This document shows positions 26,799 to 35,679 of a DNA stretch of 64,000 bases, piece after piece. Origin of the DNA: Acidimicrobiia bacterium. GTDB taxonomy: Bacteria; Actinomycetota; Acidimicrobiia; Acidimicrobiales; CAIXPF01. Below the pieces are notes generated by a model, which was not told the DNA's origin, did no database searches, and worked only from the letters and a program-made list of their open reading frames with translations. Within the stretch, counting starts at the first letter, position 1; each line of letters begins with the position of its first letter. The DNA lies in assembly GCA_947476745.1 (NCBI GenBank), contig CANJRG010000014.1, positions 1 through 64,000 of the forward strand, in the 5' to 3' direction. The position numbers and the translations under genes are program-made.

Positions 26799-28952
26799 AT
26801 GCGGGTATGTCGGAAGGCGGCGATCGGCGCCGTGGCGATCGCGCTGCTTGCCCTCCCGGCCACCGCAGGTGCTCAACCGGCGGCGAAACCGACAGCCTAC
26901 GTCGTCACCTTCGAGGGCCCCGCGGTGCCGAGCGTGGCCGATGCCACCGACGCCGCGCAGCGGCAGCGGCTCGACCGGGCCCTGCAGCCCCTCGATGCCC
27001 GCAGCGACGTCCTCGACGCCGAACCGTTGGCCGGACGCACCGCGAAGGTGACCACGACCCTCAGCGCCGCGCAGCTCGCCTCGCTGCCCGGGGTAGCGGC
27101 GGTCGAGGCCGACCGCAGCCTGCAGCTGTTCGACGAGCCGTTCCAGGGCGACCAGTGGCACCTCGCCAACGACGGCCGGTCCGGCGGCGTGGCCGGTGCC
27201 GACGTGGGCGCACCGACGGCGTGGGCCACCAGCACCGGTGCCGGCGTGGTCATCGCGGTGATCGACACCGGCACCCAGCTCGACCATCCCGATCTCGTCA
27301 CCCAGCTGTGGCACAACTCCGGGGAGACCTGCGGCAACGGCCTCGACGACGATGACAACGGCTTCGTCGACGACTGCGTCGGCTGGGATTTCGGCCAGAA
27401 CGACAACATACCGAGCGTGGCGGCCGGGGCGAGTGGCCCGCACGGCACCCACGTGGCCGGGATCATCGCTGCCGCCCGTAACGGCATCGGTGGCTCAGGT
27501 ATCGCCCCCGACGCCCGGATCATGAGCCTCAAGGTGGCCGACAGCGGCGGCACCCTGCAGCTTTCCGCGGCGATCGCCGCCGTCATCTACGCGGCCGACA
27601 ACGGCGCCCGGATTATCAACGCCTCGTGGGGCACCTCCACCCCGTCCGCGGCCCTGCGCAACGCCTTGGCGTACGCCGGCACCAAAGGGGTGTTGGTCTT
27701 CGCCGCCGCCGGCAATACCGGCACCTACCTCACCACGGCGGGCCCGTTCCCGGCGGGCTATTGGACCGGGCTGACCAACCTCGTGTCGGTTGCGGCCACG
27801 ACCCGCCAGGACCTGCGGGCCTCGTTCTCCAACTACGGCCAGGTCACCCTCGCCGCACCGGGCGCCGACATCGTGTCGACCTATGCCGGAGGGGGCTACG
27901 CCTCGCTGTCGGGCACGTCGATGGCCGCACCGGCCGCCGCCGCGGTGGCTGCCATCCTCCGTACCGCCGCCCCCGCCCTGACCCCCACGCAGCTGCGCTT
28001 CCTGCTCGCCGCCACCGCCGAGAGGCCGGCCGGGCTCGAGGGCATGGGCAGCGGACGGGTCGACGCCGCCGCGGCCATCGCCGCGCTGGCCCCCGGCGCA
28101 CCGGCGTTGCCGCTGACCCCGCCGCTGACCCCGACGCCGGTGGAGAAGCTGTCGAGTATCACCCTGCCCGGCCCAGGCAACGTGACCGTTCGAGGCTTCG
28201 GCAGCAGCGCCACCGTCACGTTCAGTCCCCTCGCCGGCAGCTACCGCCCGCGTATCAGCGGCTACCGGGTCCAGGTCGGCTCGACGAGCGTGACGCTGCC
28301 GGCCGGCGGGCCGTACCGGGCGGCATTCACCGACCTTCCCGCCGGGCGGCTACCGGTCAGCGTCCAGGCGCTGCTGATCGGCCCGGGCCGCGCCATGGCG
28401 ACGGCGTCCTTCGCCACCACCGGCGCCGCCTCCCCTGCCACGAACGGCAGTATCGCCGCCGGCTATGGCGCGGCCACCGTGTCGTTCCGGTTGGTCAGCG
28501 CTTACCAGGGTGCCGAGCCGGTGACCGGCTACCGGGTCACGGTCGGCAGCTCGTCGATCACCCTCAACGGCAACCAGAGCTCGGCCAGGTTCAACGATCT
28601 GCCGGGCGACGCGCCGCTCGCGGTGTCCGTGACGGTGCTGCACGGCGCCCGCGACGGCCAGGTCACCCAGCTCGGCTCGGTCACGCCGCTGCCCCGCTCG
28701 GCGCCGACCGCCCCAACCGCGCTCGGCGCCACCGCCACCCGGGGCAAGATACTGGTCGGCTGGCGGCCCCCCGAGATCGGTGTGGTCACCATCTACCGGG
28801 TGACGGTGGGGTCCCACTCGATCACCCTGCCCGCGTCGTCCCGTTCGGCGACCATCAGCTCCCCCGCCGGCCCCGCGGTGGTGAGCGTCGTGGCCACCAA
28901 CACCTACGGCACCTCGGTAGCGGCCACGGCCAACCTCGTGGTGCCGAACTGA
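26799..28952 (+). CDS. Secreted subtilase (S8 serine peptidase) with C-terminal FN3-like repeats
   Basis: 717 residues from ATG 26799; an in-frame GTG at 26772 with its own GGAG is an alternative that lengthens only the signal peptide. Residues 1-28 are a signal peptide. Residues about 30-115 match an I9-type inhibitor propeptide. The catalytic triad is complete: D156 in V-I-D-T-G, H215 in H-G-T-H-V-A-G, S374 in G-T-S-M-A-A-P. A calcium-loop-like D-D-D-D-N-G-F-V-D-D lies between them. After about residue 450 a Pro-rich linker leads to three beta-sandwich repeats (G-Y-R-V-x-V-G-S-x-S-I-T-L). No cell-wall anchor is present; it is probably an exported protease. Confidence 0.92.
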   Translation: MRVCRKAAIGAVAIALLALPATAGAQPAAKPTAYVVTFEGPAVPSVADATDAAQRQRLDRALQPLDARSDVLDAEPLAGRTAKVTTTLSAAQLASLPGVAAVEADRSLQLFDEPFQGDQWHLANDGRSGGVAGADVGAPTAWATSTGAGVVIAVIDTGTQLDHPDLVTQLWHNSGETCGNGLDDDDNGFVDDCVGWDFGQNDNIPSVAAGASGPHGTHVAGIIAAARNGIGGSGIAPDARIMSLKVADSGGTLQLSAAIAAVIYAADNGARIINASWGTSTPSAALRNALAYAGTKGVLVFAAAGNTGTYLTTAGPFPAGYWTGLTNLVSVAATTRQDLRASFSNYGQVTLAAPGADIVSTYAGGGYASLSGTSMAAPAAAAVAAILRTAAPALTPTQLRFLLAATAERPAGLEGMGSGRVDAAAAIAALAPGAPALPLTPPLTPTPVEKLSSITLPGPGNVTVRGFGSSATVTFSPLAGSYRPRISGYRVQVGSTSVTLPAGGPYRAAFTDLPAGRLPVSVQALLIGPGRAMATASFATTGAASPATNGSIAAGYGAATVSFRLVSAYQGAEPVTGYRVTVGSSSITLNGNQSSARFNDLPGDAPLAVSVTVLHGARDGQVTQLGSVTPLPRSAPTAPTALGATATRGKILVGWRPPEIGVVTIYRVTVGSHSITLPASSRSATISSPAGPAVVSVVATNTYGTSVAATANLVVPN

Positions 28953-28991
28953 GCCGACCCGGTTCGATCGGTCCCGGCCTCGAGCTGCCGC

Positions 28992-29705
28992 TCAATTGAC
29001 CAGGCCGGCAATGACGTTGACCATCACCGCCAGGATGATCGCACCGAACAGGTAGGCCAGCAGCGCATGGCGGGTCACGGTCCGGCGGATCGGACGGCTG
29101 GTGATGGTGGTGTCGGAGATCTGGAAGGTCATGCCGATCGTGAAGGCCAGGTAGGCGAAATCGCCGTAGTCGGGCCGGTCCTCCCCGAAGTCGAGGCCCC
29201 CGACCGGGGCGCTGTAGTACTGGTGCGCATAGCGCAGCGCGAACTCGGTCTGTACCACCAGCCACGACAACAGCACCGTTGCGGCGCACGCGGCCAGTAC
29301 GGCGACGCGTTGGCCGCGGGGCAGGTCTTGCGTGGCGGCAAGGGCGACGCCGGCCCCGAGCAGGCTGGCCACGCTGGCCGCCACCACCGCGACCGACCGG
29401 GCCACCCGGCTGTTGTCCTCGAGGGTGGCCACGTTGCGGGTCTGCTCCGGGTCGAGGCGACCGACGGCGAGCCAGACCCAGCCGACGAAGGCCACGGCGG
29501 CGAGATCCCAACCGAGCAGCGAAGCCAGCGCCACCGGCAGCACCACGGCCGCGCCGAGACCACCGAGGATGCCGACGTGGGCCACCACAGCCACGCGACG
29601 CCGGCCCGACACACCCCTAAACCAGCCGTTCGCCGCGACCGGCAGGGACCCGTTCGGGTCACGGCCGGCCGCACGGTCGAGCGGTTTGGGGTCCGGGCCG
29701 GCCAT
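28992..29705 (-). CDS. DUF1345-type membrane protein
   Basis: 237 residues from ATG 29705 (longer starts add only low-complexity sequence). Five to six helices: about 35-55, 60-75, 105-125, 130-150 and 210-235. Conserved-looking segment Q-T-E-F-A-L-R-Y-A-H-x-Y-Y and D-Y-G-D-F-A-Y-L-A-F-T-I-G-M-T-F-Q-I-S-D match the DUF1345 family. Function of the family is unknown. It converges on the subtilase gene. Confidence 0.85.
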   Translation of the reverse strand: MAGPDPKPLDRAAGRDPNGSLPVAANGWFRGVSGRRRVAVVAHVGILGGLGAAVVLPVALASLLGWDLAAVAFVGWVWLAVGRLDPEQTRNVATLEDNSRVARSVAVVAASVASLLGAGVALAATQDLPRGQRVAVLAACAATVLLSWLVVQTEFALRYAHQYYSAPVGGLDFGEDRPDYGDFAYLAFTIGMTFQISDTTITSRPIRRTVTRHALLAYLFGAIILAVMVNVIAGLVN

Positions 29706-29779
29706 CACCGCAGTATCGCACCGGCGCGACCCCCGGGAGCCGGTAGCACCGGGCAATCGGCGACGCGCACCTGCGGGAG

Positions 29780-30157
29780 TTAGTCGACGGTGAGTTCGGC
29801 GGAGAAGCCGTCGCCCTTCTGGCCGGGCTTGCAGGTCAGCTTGTAGGTCTTGCCCGAGGCCAGCGTGACCGTCAGATTCTTGCTGCTGCCGGTCAGCACG
29901 TTCTCGACCTCACCGAGGACCTTCGAGCCCTCGTACACGTAGAGCTCGCTCACGTCCTTGGCGGAGTTGGTGAACACGAAGGTGGTCTTGCCCGCTGCGA
30001 GCTCCTTCGACGCCGGGGTGCAGGCGCTGTCGCTGCCGGCCACCGCAATCTCAAGTCCGCCCCCGGCGTCGCCATCGTCGCCGCTGCTACTGCAAGAAGC
30101 GGCGGCGAGCGTGGCGGAACACAGCAAAGCCGTGGCGGCAAAACGGTGGATACGCAT
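29780..30157 (-). CDS. Lipoprotein with EfeO-like cupredoxin domain
   Basis: 125 residues. Lipoprotein signal with acylated Cys22 after A-A-S. The remainder is a cupredoxin-like sandwich: T-T-F-V-F-T-N, E-L-Y-V-Y-E-G, then T-Y-K-L-T-C-K-P-G-Q-K-G-D-G. This is the N-terminal domain of EfeO; the peptidase-M75 half of full EfeO is absent. AAGGAG lies before the ATG. The iron permease gene is directly upstream, 51 bp away on the same strand, so a role as periplasmic iron-binding partner of EfeU is likely. No EfeB (DyP peroxidase) gene is nearby. Confidence 0.8.
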   Translation of the reverse strand: MRIHRFAATALLCSATLAAASCSSSGDDGDAGGGLEIAVAGSDSACTPASKELAAGKTTFVFTNSAKDVSELYVYEGSKVLGEVENVLTGSSKNLTVTLASGKTYKLTCKPGQKGDGFSAELTVD

Positions 30158-30208
30158 GACGGGACTCCTTGGTCGGATCGGGAACGATGGGCTCTGGGCG
30201 GGAACGGT

Positions 30209-31069
30209 TCAGCGCACCGAGGCCGAAGGCCGGGGGGCCGACGCCGCGGCCGGCTCGGCGACGGCGGCCGTGCGCTGCGGGCGCAGGAAGAGGTACATCA
30301 CCGGCACCAGGTACAGCCACCAGACCACCAACTCGAGCAAGGTCGGCTGCGGGTTGAAGTTGAAGATGCCCTTCAGCAGGGTGCCGTACCAGCTGCCCGG
30401 CGGGATGGTGCCGGACACGTCGAACGCCGTGTTGGCCAGACCAGGCAGCCAACCGGCCTCCTGCAGGTCGTGCACGCCGTAGGCGAGGACCCCGGCCGCC
30501 ACGATCACCAAGCCGATGCCGGTGTAGCGGAAGAACTTGCCGAGGTCGAACGCGATCGCCCGGCGGTAGATCAGGTAGCCGAGCACCACCGAGGTGGCCA
30601 GGCCCGCCAACACCCCGAGCAGCTTGGCGGCGCTGCCACCGCTGTTTCCCTGGGTGAGTGGCCACACGAACAGGGCGGTCTCGATGCCCTCACGGGCCAC
30701 CGCCACGAAGGAGGCGGCCACCAGAGCGACGGGGCCCATCGCCAGGGCGTTGTCGACCGCAGCCTGCAACTCGCCCTTGAGGTGCTGGGAGGTGGAGCGC
30801 ATCCAGAAGATCATCCACGTCACGAAGGCCACGGCGATGAAGGACATGATCCCGCCGAAGACCTCCTGGGCCGTGAAGGACATCTCGCGGGAGGTGAACG
30901 TGAGCACCGCCCCGATGGTGGCGCTGAGCAACACTGCGGCGCCGACCCCGATGGCCACCTTCGGCAGATGCTCGCGCCGGCCCGTCTTGACCAGATAGGC
31001 CACGAGGATCCCCACCACCAGGGACGCCTCGAGTCCTTCACGCAAACCGATTAGGTATGTCTGGAACAC
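30209..31069 (-). CDS. efeU: FTR1/EfeU-family iron permease
   Basis: 286 residues from GTG 31069, preceded by GGGAGG. Both R-E-G-x-E iron-binding motifs are present: R10-E-G-L-E14 and R126-E-G-I-E130. About seven helices are predicted, with N-terminal Y-L-I-G-L-R-E-G-L-E-A-S-L typical of the family. The protein imports iron across the plasma membrane. It forms an operon with the EfeO-like lipoprotein gene. A DtxR/IdeR-like palindrome about 32 bp before the start suggests control by iron. Confidence 0.92.
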   Translation of the reverse strand: MFQTYLIGLREGLEASLVVGILVAYLVKTGRREHLPKVAIGVGAAVLLSATIGAVLTFTSREMSFTAQEVFGGIMSFIAVAFVTWMIFWMRSTSQHLKGELQAAVDNALAMGPVALVAASFVAVAREGIETALFVWPLTQGNSGGSAAKLLGVLAGLATSVVLGYLIYRRAIAFDLGKFFRYTGIGLVIVAAGVLAYGVHDLQEAGWLPGLANTAFDVSGTIPPGSWYGTLLKGIFNFNPQPTLLELVVWWLYLVPVMYLFLRPQRTAAVAEPAAASAPRPSASVR

Positions 31070-31100
31070 CGCCGGCCTCCCGTAGCGCGTGCCGAAGCAA

Positions 31101-31119
31101 CAATGTTCACTATGCCTAA
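31101..31119 (-). promoter_or_regulatory. Possible DtxR/IdeR iron box upstream of efeU
   Basis: TTAGGCATAGTGAACATTG on the minus strand keeps the TTAGG half-site and the AAC of the consensus (about 10 of 19 positions). It lies 32 bp before the GTG of an iron permease gene, where an iron-dependent repressor would be expected to bind. Confidence 0.4.
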
Positions 31120-31232
31120 CAACTAACGGGCGAGTCAACACGTAGCCGGAAGCTGTCCGGGTGCACGTTCCGGCGGCGGGAACCGACGGGCGGCGCTACG
31201 GTGCGGCCACGAGCAGCGGGAGGGACTCCACC

Positions 31233-32111
31233 ATGAGAATCGGCATCGCATCCACCTTCGGCGGATCACCGAAACGGGACATCGGCTTCCTCAAGGACTT
31301 CGCCGTGGCCTGCGAGGAGGTCGGCTTCGACGCGCTCTACGCTCCCGAACACGTCGTGTTCTTCGCCTCCTACGAGTCGAAATATCCCTACACCGAGGAC
31401 GGCTCGCCCAACTGGGGCCCCGACACCGGCCTGTACGACCCGCTCTTCGTGTGTGCGGTGGCGGCCATGGTCACCACGAAACTGCGCCTGGCCACCAGCG
31501 TGCTGATCCTGCCCGAACGACCAGCGCTGCTGACCGCCAAGGAGGTCATGACCCTCGACCACATCGCCGGTGGCCGCTTCGACCTCGGCATCGGCATCGG
31601 CTGGTCCGACGAGGAGTTCGCCGCGCTCGGCGTACCGTGGCCCCGCCGCGGCAAGCGGGCCGACGAGTACATCGAGGCCATCCGGGAGGCCTGGACCAAC
31701 GACCGGGCCGCCTACCACGGCGAGTTCGTCGAGTTCGAGAATGCCGTACTGCGGCCCGCCCCGCTGTCGGGCACCGTGCCGGTCATCGTCGGCGGCGACT
31801 CCCCGGCGGCGATGCGCCGGGCCGCCCGCCTCGGCGACGGCTGGTACGGCTGGTGGGCCGGGGTCGAACTCGAGGAGCACATCGGCAAGATGCGCACCAT
31901 CCTGGCGGAGGCCGGCCGCAGCCAGGGCCCCGACTGGAGCCTGCGGCTGGGCCTGCCCATCGCCACCGACACCCCCGACGAGGTGGCCGTCAAGGCCGCA
32001 CAGGCCCGCGACGCCGGGGTGGACGAGTTCGTCATCGCCCCCGGCATCCCCACCCGCGACTTCGACGTCCACCTGCGCCGCTGGGCCGACGCCCTCGCCA
32101 CCGCCCGCTGA
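31233..32111 (+). CDS. LLM-class F420-dependent oxidoreductase
   Basis: 292 residues from ATG 31233, which follows GGGAGG. The pattern is M-R-I-G-I-A, L-Y-A-P-E-H-V-V-F, L-R-L-A-T-S-V-L-I-L-P-E-R, L-D-H-I-A-G-G-R-F-D-L-G-I-G-I-G-W and V-P-V-I-V-G-G. This is the common mycobacterial-type F420 group of the luciferase-like family. It probably carries out a hydride transfer on an unknown substrate. It is divergent from efeU. Confidence 0.87.
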   Translation: MRIGIASTFGGSPKRDIGFLKDFAVACEEVGFDALYAPEHVVFFASYESKYPYTEDGSPNWGPDTGLYDPLFVCAVAAMVTTKLRLATSVLILPERPALLTAKEVMTLDHIAGGRFDLGIGIGWSDEEFAALGVPWPRRGKRADEYIEAIREAWTNDRAAYHGEFVEFENAVLRPAPLSGTVPVIVGGDSPAAMRRAARLGDGWYGWWAGVELEEHIGKMRTILAEAGRSQGPDWSLRLGLPIATDTPDEVAVKAAQARDAGVDEFVIAPGIPTRDFDVHLRRWADALATAR

Positions 32112-32117
32112 ACGCCC

Positions 32118-32157
32118 GACCCCGCCGGCCGCACCATCGGTACTGCCGGCCGGGGTC
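32118..32157. terminator. Bidirectional stem-loop between convergent LLM genes
   Basis: GACCCC-GCCGGC (32118-32129) pairs with GCCGGC-C-GGGGTC (32145-32157), 12 bp with one bulged C and a 15-nt loop. It sits 7 bp after the plus-strand stop and 26 bp after the minus-strand stop. There is no strong T-tract. Confidence 0.55.
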
Positions 32158-32182
32158 GCTGCGCCCACGCCTGCCGGCGCCG

Positions 32183-33217
32183 TCAGGCCAGGTTGGCCCG
32201 CAGGCGGGGCACCACTTCCTTGGCGAAGCGTTCCAGCGAGGCGTTCATCACCGACGGGGCGAGCCCGGGAGGGCCACCCCAGGTGACGAGGTCGGTGACG
32301 CCGTGCTCGGCCATGAACACGCTGAGCTCCTCCACCACCTGGTCCACGCTGCCCACCGTCCACGCCAGTGGGCTGAGCGGGATGTTCGGCCGCTCCCCCT
32401 TCGGGGGCCGACCACCCATCACCTGATCGTTCGCGGTCTTCAGCAACGTGCCGTACACGCCCCGGCGGTACCGCTCGGCGGCCGCCACGGGCGTCCACTC
32501 CCGCTCCGGGTCCTCGGTCACGAACACCCCGCGGATGATGCCGACCCGGTAGTTGCCCGGGTCACGGTCGGTGGCGCGCAGCTCCGCCTGCCACGGGTCG
32601 AGCACGTCGGCCCGGGCACCCTGCGGCAACAGGTGGGTGTCGAAGCGGGCGGCACGCAGCGCACTGGCGAGGCTGGTGGCCCCCATCCACAACGGCGGAC
32701 CGCCTGCCTGCACCGGGTCGGGGGTGACCCGCAGGTCCTCGAAGTTCCAACGCTTGCCCGCGAAGCTGAACCGCTCACCGGTCCAGGCCCGCCGCAGCAC
32801 CTCGATGCACTCCTCGGTCAACGAAACCCGGCGTGAACGCGGGATACCGAAGCCCTCGAACTCGCCGAGGGCGTAGCCCATGCCGACGCCGAGCTCCATC
32901 CGGCCGTTCGAGATGTTGTCGAGGATCGCGAGATCCTCGGCGAGGCGCACCGGATGACGGAACGGCAGCAGACAGATGTCGGTCGAGAACCGCATGGTGG
33001 TGGTGCGCGCCGCGGCGGCACCGGCCACCGGCACGAAGTTCGGCAGGTAGCCGTCCTCGAGGAAGTGGTGCTCGGTGAACCAGCAGAGCTCGAGGCCCCA
33101 CTGCTCGGCCAGCTCCACCTGCTCGAAGGTCTCCGCATAGACCCGCGGCATGGGGATGTCGCAGCCCGGAGGGCAGCGGAAGTCGTGCACGACACCGAAA
33201 CGAAGAGGTAGTCCCAT
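32183..33217 (-). CDS. LLM-class flavin-dependent oxidoreductase
   Basis: 344 residues from ATG 33217. Motifs: C-W-F-T-E-H-H-F, R-F-S-T-D-I-C-L-L-P-F-R-H-P-V-R-L-A-E-D, N-G-R-M-E-L-G-V-G-M-G-Y and P-P-L-W-M-G-A-T-S. These place it with the bacterial luciferase alpha-like monooxygenases, a different subgroup from the neighbour at 31233. A Rieske-type oxygenase remnant lies 45 bp upstream on the same strand, so the two may once have formed an oxidative operon. Confidence 0.86.
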   Translation of the reverse strand: MGLPLRFGVVHDFRCPPGCDIPMPRVYAETFEQVELAEQWGLELCWFTEHHFLEDGYLPNFVPVAGAAAARTTTMRFSTDICLLPFRHPVRLAEDLAILDNISNGRMELGVGMGYALGEFEGFGIPRSRRVSLTEECIEVLRRAWTGERFSFAGKRWNFEDLRVTPDPVQAGGPPLWMGATSLASALRAARFDTHLLPQGARADVLDPWQAELRATDRDPGNYRVGIIRGVFVTEDPEREWTPVAAAERYRRGVYGTLLKTANDQVMGGRPPKGERPNIPLSPLAWTVGSVDQVVEELSVFMAEHGVTDLVTWGGPPGLAPSVMNASLERFAKEVVPRLRANLA

Positions 33218-33262
33218 GGAGGCGACAACGTAGCAACCGGCCGCGCTCACCGGCCCGGACCG

Positions 33263-33964
33263 TCAGCCGCCGACACGCACCTCGACGCCCCACAACAGCT
33301 GCTCGATCGCCTCATGGAAGTAGATCAGGCACGGCTCGTTGCGACCGAAGACCAGATCGCTCTGGGCACCCGACCGGAACGAGCGCTGGATCTGCTCGCA
33401 CACTGCGTAGTCCTCGCGGTCGATGACGTCCACGATGATGTCGAGCGACTTCTGCCAGCGCGGCCGGTGCTCCTCGCCCGCGGCGTCGGCCGGCGCATAG
33501 ATCGTGGTGACCGATCGGGTGCGACCGACCCCTTCGCGGTACAGCTGGAACAGCTGCACGTGGTCCTGCTGGTAGATCATGATCGTGTTGGGGACCAGGA
33601 AATAGTTGATCGTGGCGTAGGGCAACAGCTCCCAGCGGGCGCGGGGCTCCGCGACGCACGCGCCACGGTGCCGACAGACGTTGCGGAACGCTCGCACCAC
33701 GCCGTCCTCGCCGCGCACCACCACGACCGGCGTCTCGGCGATGGTCAACGTGATGGAGTCACCGGGCCCGGCGACGTCGCCGGACATGCAGGCCAGTACC
33801 GGCCGATGCCGGAACAGCCGCTCGATCTCCTGCTCATACCGATCGGTATCGAGATAGGTGGCGACGGGATTCCGGTACATCGACGGCGCCAGATCGGTGG
33901 TGTTGCCTACGGCGCGGTGGGCCATGACACGGTCCAGCAGGGCGAGCTGCGTCGTGCGATCCAT
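33263..33964 (-). pseudogene. Rieske ring-hydroxylating oxygenase alpha subunit, internally deleted
   Basis: 233 residues where intact homologues have over 400. The N-terminal Rieske half keeps the first ligand pair (C97-R-H99 in R-N-V-C-R-H-R-G-A-C-V-A-E). Then, at about residues 106-111, the sequence jumps to a C-terminal catalytic-domain segment (P-Y-A-T-I-N-Y-F-L-V-P-N-T-I-M-I-Y-Q-Q-D-H-V). The second C-x2-H pair and the His/His/Asp mononuclear-iron site are gone. The frame is kept across the gap. It cannot bind a complete [2Fe-2S] cluster and is probably inactive. ATG 33964 follows GAGGGGG. Confidence 0.75.
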
Positions 33965-34104
33965 GCCAGCCCCCTCGACCCACGGTTCGTCCTCGAACCC
34001 CGGGCCGTCCTCGATCGACCGGCACCGTAGCCCCACAGGGCCCGGCCCGCTCGGAGCCGCGATTCGGCCATCGGTCGGGAACGTCTGCCCCTAGGGTGCG
34101 GCCC

Positions 34105-35379
34105 ATGTCCTGGACTGAGCGTTACGCCGCCAAGATCCTGACCATGCAGCAGGCCGCCGGCCTGGTTCGTGACGGGGACCGGGTGATGGGCGGCATGCCC
34201 GAACCGGCCCCGTTCCTCACCGCGCTCGGCGCCCGTACCGACCTGCACGACGTCGAGGTGTTCCTCGCCGCCCCGCGAACCGGCGGGGTGGCGGTCGCGG
34301 CAAATGCCGGGATGACGCTGCTCACCAGCTTCCTGACCGAGGCGACCCGGCGAGCCGGTGTTCCGGTCGAGGTGCTCCCGGTCCACTTCAGTGCGATGCC
34401 GGGGTTCATCCGCCGCTGGCGGCCCCGGGTACGGGTCGTGCTGGTGGCCGCGCCCGGTGAGGACGGCACCGTCCACCCGGGATCGGCGCTCGCCAACGAC
34501 GACGAGCTGGTCAGGGGCGAGCGCCCCGACGATGCCGTGGTGATCGGCATCGTCGACCCGAACCAACCCCGCCTCCGCGGTGCCGCCTTCCACGTCGAGG
34601 ACTTCGACGCGCTGGTAGCGCTGCCCCAGGACACCGACCCGCCGTTCTACGACAGCAGACGGGTCTCCCCCCACCTCGAGACCATCGTCGGCCACCTCGA
34701 CGACCTCATCCCCGACGGCGCCACCCTGCAGTCCGGCGTCGGCGGCCTCCCCGAGTCGGTGGTGGCGCATTTCGGCCACAAACAGGACCTCGGCATCCAT
34801 ACCGAGGTGTTCGGTCCGGGCCTCGCCGAACTGATCGGTACGGGCGCGGTGACCAACACCCGCAAGACGTTCTATCCCGGCGAGACGGTGTTCACCATCG
34901 CCCTGCCCGAGACGCTCGACGCCCTCGCCGGCCATCCGATGGCCCGCCTCGAGTCGGCCTCCATCGTCCTCGACCCTCGCCAGATCGCCCGCAACCACCG
35001 GATGCGCTGCGTCAACGCCACCTTGCAGGTCGACCTGTTCGGCCAGGGCAACGCCGAGATGCTCTCCGGAACGCAGTACTCCGGCGTCGGCGGACAGCTC
35101 GACTTCCTGCGGGCCTGCACCCTGGCCGAGGACGCACTGTCGATCCTCGTGCTCGAGTCGACCACGGCCAACGGCTCGGTGTCGCGCATCGTGCCGCACC
35201 TGTCGCCCAACGCCACCACCGGCGGACGCTACGAGACCCAGGTCGTGGTCACCGAGCACGGCGTGGCCTGGTTGCAGGACGCCACCATGGCGCAGAAGGC
35301 GCAACGGCTCATCGCCATCGCCCATCCCGCCCATCGCGACCGGCTCACCGAAGCCGGCCGTGCCGCCGGTCTGTTCTGA
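34105..35379 (+). CDS. Acetyl-CoA hydrolase/transferase family CoA-transferase
   Basis: 424 residues from ATG 34105. Two-lobed family I CoA-transferase-like fold: L-I-P-D-G-A-T-L-Q-S-G-V-G-G-L-P-E near 215 and the catalytic Glu in I-H-T-E-V-F-G-P-G (E234). C-terminal G-G-Q-L-D-F-L-R-A and V-V-T-E-H-G-V-A also match the 4-hydroxybutyrate/acetyl-CoA transferase group. It moves CoA between an acyl-CoA and a free acid. The physiological pair is unknown. It is divergent from the Rieske gene. Confidence 0.87.
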   Translation: MSWTERYAAKILTMQQAAGLVRDGDRVMGGMPEPAPFLTALGARTDLHDVEVFLAAPRTGGVAVAANAGMTLLTSFLTEATRRAGVPVEVLPVHFSAMPGFIRRWRPRVRVVLVAAPGEDGTVHPGSALANDDELVRGERPDDAVVIGIVDPNQPRLRGAAFHVEDFDALVALPQDTDPPFYDSRRVSPHLETIVGHLDDLIPDGATLQSGVGGLPESVVAHFGHKQDLGIHTEVFGPGLAELIGTGAVTNTRKTFYPGETVFTIALPETLDALAGHPMARLESASIVLDPRQIARNHRMRCVNATLQVDLFGQGNAEMLSGTQYSGVGGQLDFLRACTLAEDALSILVLESTTANGSVSRIVPHLSPNATTGGRYETQVVVTEHGVAWLQDATMAQKAQRLIAIAHPAHRDRLTEAGRAAGLF

Positions 35380-35679
35380 CCGGTCGTCCGCGGCGGCCGC
35401 CCCAGTCGCAGGGTCGCCGTTCCGGGCGCGACTCGGCCCGGGCGCGACTCGGCCCGGGCGCGACTCGGCCCGGGCGCGACTCGGCCCGGGCGCGCCACGG
35501 CGAGCCCGCCGGAAAAGCGGTCGTCCCCTCGATGTCGCAGTGCCGAAGCCCTGCGGCCGTTCTGGGACGAACCTGCTTCCCGTCGGACTCGCCGGGTAGA
35601 AGGGCCGAACGCCGTGCGACGCGAACGTCGCCAGATCTCAGCGGTGGTCAGCTCGGTGGCGGCAAGCCACCGCAGCCGA
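35380..35679. other. Intergenic region with a tandem repeat, no gene
   Basis: The region holds the 16-bp repeat array at 35422-35496 and otherwise non-coding sequence between the CoA-transferase stop and the stop of the convergent LPXTG gene. No RNA gene was recognised. Confidence 0.6.
35422..35496. repeat. 16-bp tandem repeat, four full units plus a partial
   Basis: Unit CCGGGCGCGACTCGGC repeated four times without change, then a diverged fifth unit. Unit boundaries create the palindrome GCCCGGGC, so the single strand could fold. The unit length is not a multiple of three, in keeping with a non-coding site. Confidence 0.95.

Noticed and set aside
28955-28990. T-loop-like GGTTCGATC between two genes as part of a tRNA
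   Set aside because: No acceptor, D or anticodon stems can be formed around it and the space is only about 40 bp.
35422-35496. CRISPR array
   Set aside because: Units are directly adjacent with no spacers and only 16 bp long; no cas genes are near.
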